DNA of 64,000 nt, taken from NCBI GenBank assembly GCA_018806915.1, contig JAGKQI010000034.1:372001-436000 (forward strand), written 5' to 3'. Each line of letters starts with the position of its first letter. Position 1 is the stretch's first letter. Origin of the DNA: Phytophthora colocasiae. Its lineage: Eukaryota > Oomycota > Peronosporomycetes > Peronosporales > Peronosporaceae. The notes beneath the pieces are model-generated. The model made no database searches. It was not told the DNA's origin and worked only from the letters and a program-made list of their open reading frames with translations. Positions 19,596 to 31,536 of this stretch are shown piece after piece. The translations under genes were made by a program, and so were the position numbers.

Positions 19596-21186
19596 TTACG
19601 GTGTGCCTTCCTTGCCCCCGCGCAAGCTAACGTCGCGTGTATAGCCATATTCGATCTGCTGATCTTCTGGAGCCTCGAAATTGAAACCCACGAAGGATTC
19701 GCTAAGGCCACCGGCACCCCCGTCAACGCTTCCCAACGACATTTTTCTGAATTCGTCTCGGAAGTTGCTGCCATCAACCTACAAACAAGGAACACAATGA
19801 GATAAATTCTACGTGCCCGGGTAAGATAACACCACAGGACGTACAACAGTATCGGGAGACGCACAAGGCTGGATTGGAGCTGGGGCATCTCGGAATGAGA
19901 TCATTTCCCAGTCAATGTTTTGGAAGAAAGGGTGCTCCTTAATCTCAGACCCACCCAGCAACGAACCCAATCGTTCATAAGGGTTCCGAGTTAGCAGTCT
20001 TTGCAGTAAATTCTTTGCTTCGGTCGACACATATTCTGGAACTGAAAGCGGTGTTCGGAGGACCCATTTGCACATTTCTCTTGCGTTTTCACTGTACCAC
20101 GGAGGCAGTCCTGTCAGCAGTTCATAGAGAACTGCACCGAATGCCCACCAGTCTGCAGCGGTGCCGTACTCCTCCCCTTTCAATATTTCTGGCGCTGTCG
20201 AAGAAAATATCACGAGCATCGTTACTCTCCAAGTTTAAACACCATCGAGCATCGCACTACCCACCTAGATACTCATAGCTACCACAAATAGTTTTCGCAC
20301 CACGAGTAGCATCAGTGACTCCGAATTTGCTGATACCAAAATCCACGAGTTTTAAATGACCATCTTCCGTGAGCAGAATATTCTCTGGCTTCAGATCTCG
20401 ATACAGAATGCCATGCTGATGCAGCTCTTGAACTGCGAGGAGTAACTCAGCAGCATAAAATGCAGCCACTTTCTCTGTAAATCTCGTCGCTCGCTCCAGA
20501 TGCATCGACAACTCTCCACCTGGACAGTACTCCATCACAAAGTACAAATTCCCTTTGGTTTGAAAAGCCCAATGCAAATGAACTGTTGAACCACAAAAAC
20601 CTTTTAGCACCAGCTTCTGAGATAGACAAATAACCCAGCAACTCCACTAACCTAATGCATGATGACACGTTCCTCCCAGGACATCTCGTTCAGACAGAAC
20701 TCTCTCCGCCATATCCTTCTCCTTCACCGATCTTTTCGACACAACTTTCATCGCGTAGAGCTTCCCTTCTCTTCTGTGTCGAACCAACAGCACTCGTCCC
20801 ATCCCGCCAACTCCAATCACTTTAATACGTTGGAAATCTCGAGGTGAGATGGATTCTCCACTTTCGCTCGGTTCCTCAACTCGTTTCCCACTATTTTGTC
20901 CCAGCTTCTTCGCTCTCCGCTTTACCAGTTGAAGCTGTTCCTGTTCATCTACCTGCGTCTCAATCCTGCGGAAGGTGTGTCCCGTAGAGCTTAAGGCACT
21001 GGGCAACGCCATCCACACACCACTGTCCTCCTCTGTATCATCACTGTCACTTTCGCTAGCAAATTCATCGCTCTCTGAATCCGAGAAGACCCCCGTCTCG
21101 GCTCGACACTGCAGTTCTTGCAGCCCCACAGCCTTCACAGAGCTTGAACCGATCGCTGTTGAGTCGCGTGACTGTTGGACGCCCAT
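19596..21186 (-). CDS. AGC-family protein kinase with acidic N-terminus, possibly myristoylated
   Basis: Exons (descending) are 21186-20652, 20582-20265, 20194-19845 and 19778-19596, all in phase. Start MGVQQSRDS is a potential N-myristoylation site; an upstream in-frame ATG at 21243 exists. After an acidic Ser-rich segment comes a full kinase domain. It has VIGVGGMGRVLLVRHR (Gly loop), YAMKVVSK (Lys), VMEYCPGGELSMHL, LYRDLKPENILL (catalytic loop), LVDFGISK (DFG), TICGSYEYLAPEIL (activation segment) and DWWAFGAVLYELLTGLPPWY. The AGC C-terminal extension follows, with NPYERLG, HPFFQNIDW and SFVGFNFEAP. Upstream activation by a PDK1-like kinase is inferred from the class. It sits divergently from the PH-domain gene, 139 bp away. 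Confidence 0.88.
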
Positions 21187-21325
21187 GTTGGACACTTTGC
21201 CACTGCTGCGGACTCTGCCATGCAGTGGAATCGCTTGTCTCAATTGAGCTCTCCACTACTGGCTGGCTATTTGAAGTGGACTCGCTTGTCATTGGCTGAA
21301 AGTGGTAAGAACCATAAGAGGAATA

Positions 21326-22162
21326 ATGGGGAACCAGCTCAATTGCCTAGCGCAATGTCAGGCGCGACAGGAGGGGACACAGAGGTTACTAGTGCTGCAA
21401 AAAGGTGCGGAGACGTTGCTGATCGGTATTATGTGGCTGCTGATGGAGCATTTTTGTCTAGGTGCCTATTTCACGCGGAAGAAGACCATTCTCGGGTTAA
21501 ACACAGGAACAGAGAGGATCTACGTGAAGTTAGATGAAGACGGCCACACGTGTGTTAAATATTGAGATTGTTGGTATTATTTTTTAGTATATTGATGGAA
21601 TGGTTTAATTAGGTTGTCGTGGAAACTGCATGATTCGATCAAAAACCCAACGAAGATTGAGCTGCACAATGTAAACTTGGTCCAGGCACTAGGTTGGAGA
21701 ATTTTTTGTCATTGGCGTTGGAGGTGAATATTTACATTGTTGTTGCTCCTAGGTAAGGTTGGATTCGCCATTACATCTCAGAAGGGCGACACTTTGCTGG
21801 ATGTGGAAGCGGAGTCGGAGGAAATTCGCGATACCTGGGTAGGTTCCCTTACATTATAGCGATATGACCGATTCTAAATGGAAATGCATTGAAATGTGGC
21901 CGTCCAGGTGACGCATCTGCAAATGGTATGCGAGGACAGCAACCCAGATGATGAGACTGAAGAGGAAGTGCAATCGGGAATGAAGTTTCGCAAGATGGTG
22001 GAGGACCGAGCCAAAAAGCAGGCGTACTGGGCAAAACGCACGGAGGAGCTGGAACAGCGGAGACAAGAAGCGGAAGAGCGGAAGAAGAAGTTTGCTGGTG
22101 TTGGCATGAAGTACACAGCGCTTGCAATGAGCAACAGACCAGATCCGTCAGCCAAGGACTAG
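21326..22162 (+). CDS. PH-domain protein, 214 aa, 4 exons
   Basis: Exons 21326-21549, 21613-21692, 21753-21838 and 21908-22162 join in phase. The start MGNQLNCLAQCQ could be myristoylated and Cys-acylated. Residues about 20-135 fit a pleckstrin-homology fold: LLVLQKGAETLLIG, RKKTILGLNTGTERIYVKLD, LSWKLHDS, KIELHNVNLVQALGK, VGFAITSQKGDTLLDVEAE, and the final helix EEIRDTWVTHLQMVCED with its invariant Trp. The C-terminal third is a charged helix (RTEELEQRRQEAEERKKKFA). The role is likely phosphoinositide or protein binding at membranes. It lies head-to-head with the AGC kinase, suggesting but not proving a shared pathway. Confidence 0.8.
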
Positions 22163-22277
22163 AATAATGCACGCTTGTTTTGTTACAATACTTGTGAAGT
22201 ACATGTACAACGACGTACCGGCGTTAGAATCTTTAGTCCATATAAAAAGGTCAGTATTGACCGAGCGGTGCAAAGCC

Positions 22278-23521
22278 ATGGAAGTGGCTCCGACGCTGGA
22301 CGATGCTCAGGCTCTCCGACAGCTAACGCTCGCGGACGAGCATCTGGTACGGCCGTCTTCGTGGGTCTTGCTTGCTACCGGTACAGTGCTGATGGACCTG
22401 TTTACGTGCTGAAAGATGATCTGCCTGTGTGGAGTGGACGTGGAGAACGATGCCGATGCTCGAGTGTTACAGGAAGCCGTGCAGAAGATCATTTGCATCA
22501 AGCTGCAAATGGGGAGCAGCGTGCGTGGCAACTTTATAGAAGATATGGGTGAAAATTAGACCACTGAGACTGTTGCTACTGATGTTGAAGCACCAAGTGA
22601 GCCTTGCCAGGGCACGGGGATCGCAACTTGTTGTCGAGCAGGAGGTGCAACCATACAACCACTTTTGCAAAGGAATGGCTGTATCTAACTTATTGTACAT
22701 ACTAAAACAGTTCACGAGGGACGTCGACGCTCTTGTGACGGCAGTGCCTGGACTCCTGTGTTCAGTTGGTCATGATGCCGTGGTTCTCGATTCTCTATTG
22801 GCTCATGCTGCTCGCCACTTCAACGCACAGCGACAAATGGTGAGGTTGTTATGCTTACTTATGCATAACTGAAGAGTGCTGACATTTAGTTGTAGGACCA
22901 ACAGGCTGCTTCGTCGTTCCGCCTGCTGTTCATTTACAGACAAGTGAAACAGGTACGGATGTACTTGTTTGCATCATCTCCTGCTTTTGGTAACCCAACC
23001 ATGTTTGGCAGACCCCACAACTCCGCATTAGCCAGAGCGAAGTCTCGCTACCGTTCAGCAACGACCCAGCTTGTCATTTGGATATCATCTACTGGCATCA
23101 AGATGTGCCACTGGAGGCAGCCCAGGTAATTCCGTTGACTGCATCGCTGCTAAACTCGCATTCACGTCTTGTTATTGCCACTTTCAGCATGTATTCGACC
23201 AGCTCTGCGAATATGACAACACGAATCCACTTGCCAAGTTTTACTTTCTAGAAGTCGGTGGATCGGTCGAGAGATTACACCAGGTATGATACGCTTCGGT
23301 TCATTTTATTGTAAACTCATGATGCACATCGAGACGAACGTGTGAAGCCCGAGAGAGATGTGATAGTCTAACACTCCAATTGGTTGTTGCTGGTTGGCTA
23401 GGCGCTCGTACTGATGCTGTCGCACCCGGCACATCGAATGAGTCAAAATGCTGCTGAACAGCTTCTGGGGTCGTGGTTTTCACCAACCAAAGCGATCGAC
23501 TCTCTACGGCAGCAAAATTAA
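22278..23521 (+). CDS. Unrecognised intron-rich gene (at least 6 exons)
   Basis: Protein is read from MEVAPTLDDAQALRQLTLAD, through VDVENDADARVLQEAVQKII and VSNLLYILKQFTRDVDALVT. It continues with GHDAVVLDSLLAHAARHFNA, FRLLFIYRQVKQ, ACHLDIIYWHQDVPLEAAQ, HVFDQLCEYDNTNPLAKFYF and ends ALVLMLSHPAHRMSQNAAEQ. Introns near 22840-22895, 22953-23010, 23128-23188 and 23285-23400 have GT-AG ends. The join between the first two segments (about 22370-22420) is not clean and leaves the start uncertain. The sequence is all-helical and repeat-like, as in HEAT or complex-scaffold proteins. I do not name it. It converges on the E2F gene with 103 bp between stops. Confidence 0.55.
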
Positions 23522-23624
23522 ATAGATGGACAGATTTGCTGTCGGTCCACACGAATGAGGCCCGCCCGTTATCAAGGCGGCAGGCTAGTTCTGGTTGCGC
23601 CATGGCCGAAGCTGCCACCCTTCC

Positions 23625-25119
23625 TTATGGAACGTCTGCAAAAAAGTCGGAAATACCTTCGCTGTCGTCAAGATTGAAGCAAAAATCTGGGTCGGTCTGA
23701 TCATAGACGGAGAGCGCAATGCGTGCATGAGTTAATACCGGGAGCTAAGCCAAGGTTGACGCTGAAACTGATGCTAATTACCTTTAACGGTGCAAGTTTG
23801 AAGATTCCGCTGTCTGAGTCGTACGATCTCTGCTGTGAAAAATATCAAAGAGGCATTAGTTATCTCGCTAACCACGAGATAAAGCATCATCCACTCACCT
23901 GATCCAATGGAGGTGCGGGGCTATCGGGCGTCAGTGCTCCAGCTTCTTTCGCTGACTCACTGGCGCCTCCAGCTTCTTTTTCATCCATGCGCCGAACTAA
24001 GTACACATCCACAGGTCCATCTGGAGATCCGACCGCGATAAGTAGGCTGATCACCAACCGACAAACACTGAAACATAAAGCAAACTGTAGCCTCGCGTAC
24101 CTGTAGACTTGAGGAAGATCTGAAATCGGCGTTTCCCAGCAGGCAGACCCTCATCGGGGTCAGGCACTTCAAGTGTTGTTCCAGGTGGGGCCTTGATAGC
24201 CATGACACTCTGATCTGCAAAACTCTCTTGACGTCGCATATCATCGTGTGTGACATAGCAAAAGTTTTCAAAGCTGCCTTTGTCGAACGCTTCTTCTTCG
24301 TACAAACGCCGGATATTCTGACTGACCATTTTGATATCCTGGTCGTATTTCAGCTCTTCTTGCCTAAGATCGGAAATACTTTGTCGGAGATGGTCCATGC
24401 CCTGGTAACCATCTGTAGTACTTGTTGGTCCACTTGCACCCCTGCATAACCATGAATCATAAATGTAATGATCAGCCCGATGCCAATTGTTTGTAGCAAA
24501 TGGAACATGTCGCCAAGCTCCATGGAGATTGCCATGTCCACATTAACGTACTTCCAGTGGATATTGTTTTTGGACGTCTTCTCAATCAACCCGATGCCCT
24601 CCAGTACATTCGTGATGTCGTATATACGCCGTTTCTAACATACCACCTTGCACGTCAGTAAAACTACAACACGTTTCCTTGCATTGCCGTGTCTCCTACC
24701 TGAACGCCGAGTGATTCCGCTGCTGTATTCAAATCCAAATCTTTTGACGGCGCAGCTTGAATCAGCTCTACAAACCGCTTGGTCAACAGTCCCAATGAGC
24801 TGTCGTATCTGCTGGCTGGGGATGGCTTTGACGCTGCAGCAATAATTACGTCAACCCTTTCAGAAGTGCTGTAAAATTGACCAAAAATGACCCCTTTACT
24901 GTGTAAACTGCGGTCAACGTAGAGGTTGAACGCACCTCGCGAACTGGGACTGGGAGATTGCAACTTGGGCGGTGCCACGGCGGACGATAACGATCTGGAC
25001 GCGGCCGACAGAGCGTTTCCAGTGGTTACGACGGGTGATGCCGCCGCAGTATCATGTCGTGGTTTGGAACGTTTGATCTTGCGCTTCAGCTCCTCATTGG
25101 TGACACTTCCTTTAGCCAT
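23625..25119 (-). CDS. E2F: E2F-family transcription factor
   Basis: Six exons (descending): 25119-24700, 24634-24552, 24441-24101, 24020-23899, 23832-23782 and 23696-23625, all in phase. The winged-helix DNA-binding domain is [53 protein letters not shown] and [21 protein letters not shown] is diagnostic. A coiled-coil/marked-box region follows ([20 protein letters not shown] through [39 protein letters not shown]). The C-terminus, [20 protein letters not shown], has the form of the retinoblastoma-binding transactivation peptide. It should drive G1/S genes with a DP partner. It is the first of a run of cell-division genes. Confidence 0.9.
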
Positions 25120-25344
25120 CGCGACCTCGGGATCCGGTGATGCTGCTACTTATCCTTCGGCTGCTGTCCCTTGGAATAGCAGTTCAGCCGATGGAACTAT
25201 CAGACGGCATATAGCATACCTGCAGTTGCAACAGTTTTTAAACCGGTACAGACCCAAAGACGACCCATTTTGATCCGACCCATTTAGCAAGAGCAAGTGC
25301 CACATCACCACGTTGATCGGACAGCAAGTACTACCGATAGGACC

Positions 25345-26138
25345 ATGGGCGCTATGAGCAGCACTGCAGCCGCGCCGGAGCGCAAGGGATCGGAGGACGA
25401 GATGGTGCTGAATGGTACGTCGTGTAGAATGCGCGCATGCACATAAAGGTAGCTGACACGTTGGTACGAGCAGACCTCCACATCGAGACGGGAGACCAGA
25501 ATGCCGTCAAGAACCTGTTGGATGACACCATTGTCGAATTCTTCCAGGGGAAGAAGGAGTTCAAACTGCACTACGGCTGGGACAACGCTAAGCTGCTACT
25601 GATGCTTCTGGCAACAGTCATTTCAGCTGTGTCGCACTTCTACAAGCACCCATCCATTTCTGAGGACGTGCTTATTTACTCCTGCGTTGCTGGGTGGGGT
25701 GTGAACGGACTACGCATGGTGCCATCTATATACTGACTTTTTACTTGCTTCTTATGGGCAGATTTTTCTTAATCCATGCGCTCCTGTTTGGCTACACCAT
25801 GTTTATTGAAAAGGATATCCTCCTGCGGATGACTCGATCGGTAAGAATCGAAGAAGGAAACTACGTTAGTGCTGTTTTACTGACTGAAATTGGCTTTGGT
25901 GGCTTTATTGCAGGAGTCAACCCCAGGCAAGACCATTCTGGTGCGAACGACTTTCCCTTACACGGAGTCACACTACACCGTTAGCATTCACCATGCTTAC
26001 ACGAAGGAAAAGCCGAAGAAGCAGGAGCTGTACGTGGGCCGTTACTTCGACAAGGAAGGCTACTTCAGCAAAGAAACTTTCATCAAAGACATTGAGACTG
26101 TTCTGTCGCGCTTTGAGAAGAAGGACAAGAAGCAGTAA
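25345..26138 (+). CDS. SPCS2: Signal peptidase complex subunit 2 (SPC25)
   Basis: Four exons are read as 25345-25414, 25474-25693, 25762-25840 and 25914-26138, giving about 197 aa, the usual family length; the exon 2 donor could vary slightly. LLDDTIVEFFQGKKEFKLHY and GWDNAKLLLMLLATVISAVS (first membrane span) are family hallmarks. A second span around IHALLFGYTMFIEKDILL is followed by the cytosolic HYTVSIHHAYTKEKPKKQEL and YVGRYFDKEGYF. The tail is Lys-rich. The protein is a non-catalytic ER membrane subunit that helps signal peptidase act at the translocon. It lies divergent from E2F and converges on MAD2 with 37 bp between ends. Confidence 0.88.
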
Positions 26139-26175
26139 GTAGGAATTCAATTCGATCTGCTGCATTGAATGGCGG

Positions 26176-27162
26176 TTAGATGTCTGCCTCAGGGTTCTTG
26201 TAAGCTACCATCGCGTCGACCTTGTGGACCTGCACAGCAACAGTCGTGCGCAATTAGTTGAGAAAGGATGCAGCGAATAAATCCAATAAGCCAACCATAC
26301 TTTGGTAGTGAACGATCGCAGGCGCACTTCAGTGGAGTCCTTGATGTAGCGAGGATCTGACTCCTCCCATAAGGCTGGTACTTCAGAGTTTTTGTCCGTG
26401 TATACTAGCAGGTCAAACGCGCACTGTTCCTCCAGAATAGGCAAGAATGAGACGCTTGCTGTGATCTGCCGGATGATGGCCTGGATCTCCGACATGATCT
26501 CCTTCTGGGGTTTCGACGCAGGCGTACTGCCACTTCAGACCACGACAACCTAATCAATTATCCGTAACATGGTTTGCAACAACTATACAGACATACCTTT
26601 CGTTTGTACTGTTATCTGCGTGAACTTCAAACGCCCACCGCTCAAGCACTTCCTGCGTCTCAATTCCAGTAATCACCAGCACTAGCTTTTGCACCTCACC
26701 CTTCAGCAACCAGTCTGCCAACAATAACAGTTTTCCAGTTCAGTAAAATAAAACATCACGGAAGTTAACGATGGAAAAAGACGGACTCGACAATTGCTGG
26801 AGGAAGTTAGTGAAGAAATCGTTGAGCTTGTCGTCGTCCGTCACAAGCATGTTTAGGCCATACTTCCGAACCTGCTTAAAGCTCTCTGCAGGGTAGATAC
26901 CGCGCTGGTATAGTATACTGTTGACAAGTATAGCCGCCACTAGTTAGTTGCACGGTCAATCACAGCCTGTAATTCCAAAAACACTTTCGTACTTGTTGAT
27001 ACTGTACGAAAAGAACTCGGTTACGATTTCAGTCGAGCCCTTAAGTGTGATGAGGTTCTCTGAAACCTGCGCTGTTGCCTGCAGTTTGCAATTTATCCGA
27101 CATGTTTAGTGTCAATCCCGTAGCTACAAGGTTCATCAGCATTCACATCCTGCACTTACCAT
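26176..27162 (-). CDS. MAD2: Spindle-assembly checkpoint protein MAD2 (HORMA domain, 207 aa)
   Basis: Six-part structure (descending): 27162-27160 (ATG only), 27078-26993, 26917-26787, 26714-26597, 26532-26301 and 26229-26176; all joins are in phase. The HORMA domain fills the protein. It has ENLITLKGSTEIVTEFFSYS, ILYQRGIYPAESFKQVRKYG, LVLVITGIETQEVLERWAFE, IIRQITASVSFLPILEEQCA, FDLLVYTDK, VPALWEESDPRYI, EVRLRSFTTKVHKVDAMVAY and K. The last part is the safety-belt strand that clasps MAD1 or CDC20. It restrains the anaphase-promoting complex until kinetochores attach. Its length matches human MAD2 closely. Confidence 0.92.
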
Positions 27163-27180
27163 CTTCCAGCTTTGGTGCAC

Positions 27181-27193
27181 GTTTGAAAATGAA
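27181..27193 (-). promoter_or_regulatory. Inr-like start-site element before MAD2
   Basis: On the minus strand TTCATTTTCAAAC, matching the oomycete initiator form TCATTYY followed by a CA-rich flank, about 20-30 bp before the MAD2 ATG. Almost the same string precedes the LRR gene at 5448. Confidence 0.4.
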
Positions 27194-27325
27194 TCAGAGC
27201 TGTGTGTTTTCACTCCAATATCCTATTATATAGAATGTTGAACCTTCAGTAAAGCATACGTTGTAGTTGACCATCACTCTTCAGGAGAGCACTCCATTCC
27301 GCATTGCAGTCAGCAAAACGAACTA

Positions 27326-30300
27326 ATGCCGCGAGATCACGCTCAGGTACGGAATCCGCATGGTGTTACGGCTGGATAACACGTATGTTGGCATGCTTAC
27401 ATGTGCAAGCAGCGACGTACGAAGCAGGAGGCGCTACCCGACTCAGGGGACGCTGAAGGAAACGATGGGGAACTGGTGTTTATGTCTATCCTTTTTGATC
27501 GAGGCGAACTGGGGGTCGCAATTTACAACACGCTTGATACAAGTCTCAAGACACTGCAGCTTCAGATAGCTGACGCACAGGATCTGGAAGAGGTGAAGAC
27601 CCGGGGTTTGAATTTGGACGAGCAGAACAAGCTGACCAAATCCCTCGCTTGTGCTCTAGATCATTGAGCGCCTGCACACTCAGTTTGAAGTGAACCATGT
27701 ACTCGTTTCTTCTCGAAATGCAAGCTCAAATGGAATGCTTCGAATGGTCAAGAAGCTTGACGAAACGCATCAGACGCAGACAGGGATCAGCGTCCGGAGG
27801 GTACGTTGCGCTTAAACGGGGTGAACAGGATGCCGTGAGCTGACAATAAGGAGTTATAGCATTCAGGTGGACTAACGGGGTTACATTGGAGATCTGGGTC
27901 GGATTATGAACTAAATCGCTTCGCCTGGCAGATTTCAACTACCTAAAAGCCTGCCAAGCAATTGAGCATGTCCAGATTGGCACCTATACCGACGAATATA
28001 GGAGTCTCCGTGCTCAATCATCCCGGTAACCTTGCGCCACTTTCCTCACCAGTGGTTTTATGAACGACATTTACAACTGGGACTTTACAGGCGAGAAGCG
28101 TACACGTTTTTGGGGAGCTACTTTGATTTTGAAAGTACCCAGCGCATTCGGGCCACTGGTGGTAGGTAGTGGGCCGGATGGGTATGCCCTTATTGTAATT
28201 TAACGCGTGGTTGTAGCTTTGTTGCTGTACTTGTCCAGCGAAAAGGTGCGTTTAACTCAGGGCGGGAAAATGCACTTATTCATTAAACTATCGGCTTCGC
28301 AGATCGGAAATCAGCTTGACGACGTAGAATCCGTGTACTTCTCAACAGTGGAGCAAGTCGCGCTCGACGGCTTCATGTATATTGACAAATCTACACTTCA
28401 GTCCCTTCAGATATTCAACCATGTAAGTTGTTCCGGTAAATTGCGCTGCTATAATTGCTTAATGCTTTCTTCGACACAGGAAGCGCATCCTTCACTCGTC
28501 AAGGTAATGCACCACAGTACTTCGAAATAGTTTTCAAGGCCCCTCATAAATATTTTTTTGATACGTTATCGTTACACTTTACGTTGTGCTGTAAAGGGAT
28601 CTGGTCGGGCCAAGGAAGGCTTCAGGTAAGATCGTGTGCTTCTATTAAGTACTTCTTTCTACAACTTTGAAAACATGCTGAACTGCTGCAGTCTATTTGG
28701 TCTTCTCAACCGCACCGTGACCAAATCAGGCGGATGTATGCTGCGTCGTTGGATGCTTACTCCGCTTGTAACCAGTACTCAGATTTCTGAACGGCTATGT
28801 TCCGTCGCATTTTTCACGGAAGCCGAAAATGACGAACTTCGACAGTTAATGGTAACTTTTCCAGTCCTCTTTGGCGGTGCAACAATTAATGAGGTTTATC
28901 AAACTGTAGTTTGGAAAGCTTAAACACTTCAGAGATGTATCTGGGATTTTTCAACGTATTAAACGACGTTGTGCTTCTGTCGGCGACTGGTGCCGGTTTT
29001 CAGCTTCGATTGCGAGCTTCCTGGAAACGCAGTAACTAAGCTCACAATTTGCCATTTCAGTCCAGTGGATGCTAACTAGTCTGCATTGCAGGTCCTTGGT
29101 CGAAAACATTGATGGTATCAATAATTCAACGCTACCCAACATCTTCTCACGAGTGAGAAGTGAGCGTGGTGTCATCCACGTTAACAGACTCCTCGGAAAC
29201 GTTGTGGATTTCGAAGAAAGCCAACAAGAAAACGTTGTGGTTATCCGAAGCGGTGTGTCAGAAGCCCTAGATTCTGCGCGAGAACGCTACGAGGACCTTG
29301 ACAATGTATGAAGGTGGTGAATTTTAGAAGAGATTGATATTCACTAAAAAAAACACTGTGGGCAGGTTTTGACGGAGGTCGCATTTCAAGTTCAAGAGGC
29401 CAATCCGGTATTATCGTCAATTACAGTCCAGTACATCCCTCAAGTAGGGTATGTCATCTGCTGTGAGGCCCCCACAACTCTGCCAGACTTTGTATTTCAA
29501 TTCCAAGAGGACGATACAACATTCTACTACAAGGTATCCATCTGCACTGCTACCAATGCTTGGATATACTCACGCTACTACATACAGGATGCTTGTTGTC
29601 GCGATCTAGATGAGTCAATTGGAGACATCTACGGTACATCCTGGCCGTATCGTTAGCTGTATACCGGTTTGTCTATTGACTCGGCGTTCTGCTCACAGGA
29701 TACGTTCTTGACGTTCAAAGGGGTTAGAAATTCTGATGCAGTGTGATTTAAATTCTGCTAAGCTGACATTGATAATATCTTAGAGCTCCTGGAAGAGCTT
29801 ACAATGGCGTTACTGGAGTATGAAAGCAGTATCCACGGTCAACATTGGAATTTCTCATGAATGATACGGGAAATTATGTCTAATAACTTTGATCGTATTC
29901 GACAGAAATGACCTGGATTATGTCGTTCCTCGATTGCTTGATTTCGCTTGCATCCTGCGCTAAGAGCTTCAATTTCACCCGGTACGACGTGTCAAAAGAT
30001 CAACTACTACAAAATTACAATTTATATTGGTTGAGTAGACCACAGATAACGGAAAGCAGCACACTGAAGGCAGTTCAAGTTCGTCACCCTCTCCAAGAGC
30101 TGCTCGTAGAACACTACATTCCAAACGATATTTTTCTTGATTCCAAGGACTCATTAAAAATCGTAACGGGGCACAATGGATCGGGTGAGATCAGACATCT
30201 TACATGGCAAAGCATAAAATTTCTAACGCTTCCATTTCAACAGGAAAATCGGTGTATTTGAAAATGGTTGGTCTTCTGCAGTATATGGCACAAATAGGAT

Positions 30301-31444
30301 CATTCGTCCCAGCGGAGAAAGGTATGATCAATCGAAGTTATGTACATTGAACGTTGTTTTTAACACCAGTCTGCAGCGGAGATTGGACTAGTTACTAAAA
30401 TCTTTTCAAGGATCCAGAGGTAGTGAATGTCGATCATGAGTAGTACACGCTGGATCTGACCTGGAATATTACAGTATGGAATCGGCGACAGTGTCGCAAA
30501 GTTCTTTCACGATCGACTGCAATCAAGTACGTATGAATACCAAGCTCCCCATTACTAAAAAGGAGAATACTAATATCTGTCTCCTTAGATGGCTTGGATG
30601 CTCAATCATGGAGACGGCCGCTCACTTTTCCTGATTGATGAATTTGGAAAAGGTTTGAAGTGGGTTACTGGGTGTTTAGACATTCGATCTCTTACTTGAA
30701 CAATTTGTTTATGAAGGAACGGCCGAGCTTGACGGAATAGCTTTGCTGGTAAACAGCATACATGCGAATGTTTTTGTTAGTCCTAACACTTTGGTCATGT
30801 GATGCAGAGTTCGATCATCAACCACCTCGCCAAGAAAAACTTTGCAGCGGGAAGACCGCGCGTTGTGTTGACAACCCACTTTCTTGTAGGCTTTTTAGAT
30901 TTCATTACGACGATGCTATCTACGCTGATGCTCGTTGTGACAAGGAAATCTTTCGGAATAATCTGCTTAAACCGACGTTGGTAGTCGACCAGTCAATGCC
31001 TCAAGACGATGTCGAGCAAAATGAAAACCCACCCGATATGTCGCGAGTGATTTGCACCGTCATGACATCTACAAATGCGCCAGAATCATACTCTGCAACG
31101 TCAAGTGCTGCTCCGCTTTACGAACTTCGTCTTGGCATCTCAAATCACAGCAACGCGCTAGCATGTGCTGCAAAGTGTGGTATGTAATCCATTGCTTTAG
31201 TGTAAGCAACAAGATTTAATCTGTTGCTGCTTCCGCAGGAATACCAGATAAATTGGTCGAGCGAGCTCAGGAAATTCTGGATTGCACCAAGCGTGGGGTA
31301 CTTATTCCATCTCGACAGCAGTTGTCAGGACCATCACCAGAGGGGCAGCTCGCTGCATTCTTTACGTCGATTAATGACTGGAAAACTGCAGGAGACGACG
31401 TCATCACGAAGTTTTTAGCGATCGCACGAATGGGGGCACAGTAA
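27326..31444 (+). CDS. MSH5: Meiotic MutS homologue MSH5
   Basis: At least a dozen exons; exon 1 is 27326-27346 (MPRDHAQ) and exon 2 starts at 27410. Early exons give ELVFMSILFDRGELGVAIYN (connector region). The core gives ALLLYLSSEKVRLTQGG, LDGFMYIDKSTLQSLQIFNH and FSLFGLLNRTVTKSGG with CMLRRWMLTPL. The ATPase is complete once spliced: ITESSTLKAVQVRHPLQELL, Walker A GHNGSGKSVYLKMVGLLQYM (split by an intron), QIGSFVPAEKAEIGLVTKIF, ESATVSQSSFTIDCNQMAWM, Walker B SLFLIDEFGKGTAELDGIAL and LTTHFLEIFRNNLLKP. No N-terminal mismatch-recognition domain is seen, as expected for MSH5. With MSH4 it stabilises crossover intermediates. Apparent in-frame stops fall in introns, so it is not a pseudogene. 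Confidence 0.85.
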
Positions 31445-31536
31445 ACTTGTTGGCGTTCGATTAGATAGGTTACGAATGAATTACGGCCGAAATACATGCA
31501 AGGTGCCAACAGAATGTGTTCGGCGAACTGCATTCT

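Noticed and set aside
27326..31444. MSH5 as a pseudogene because of many in-frame stops
   Set aside because: Every stop falls in a segment bounded by GT and AG. Splicing restores Walker A, Walker B and the family's C-terminal motifs without gaps.
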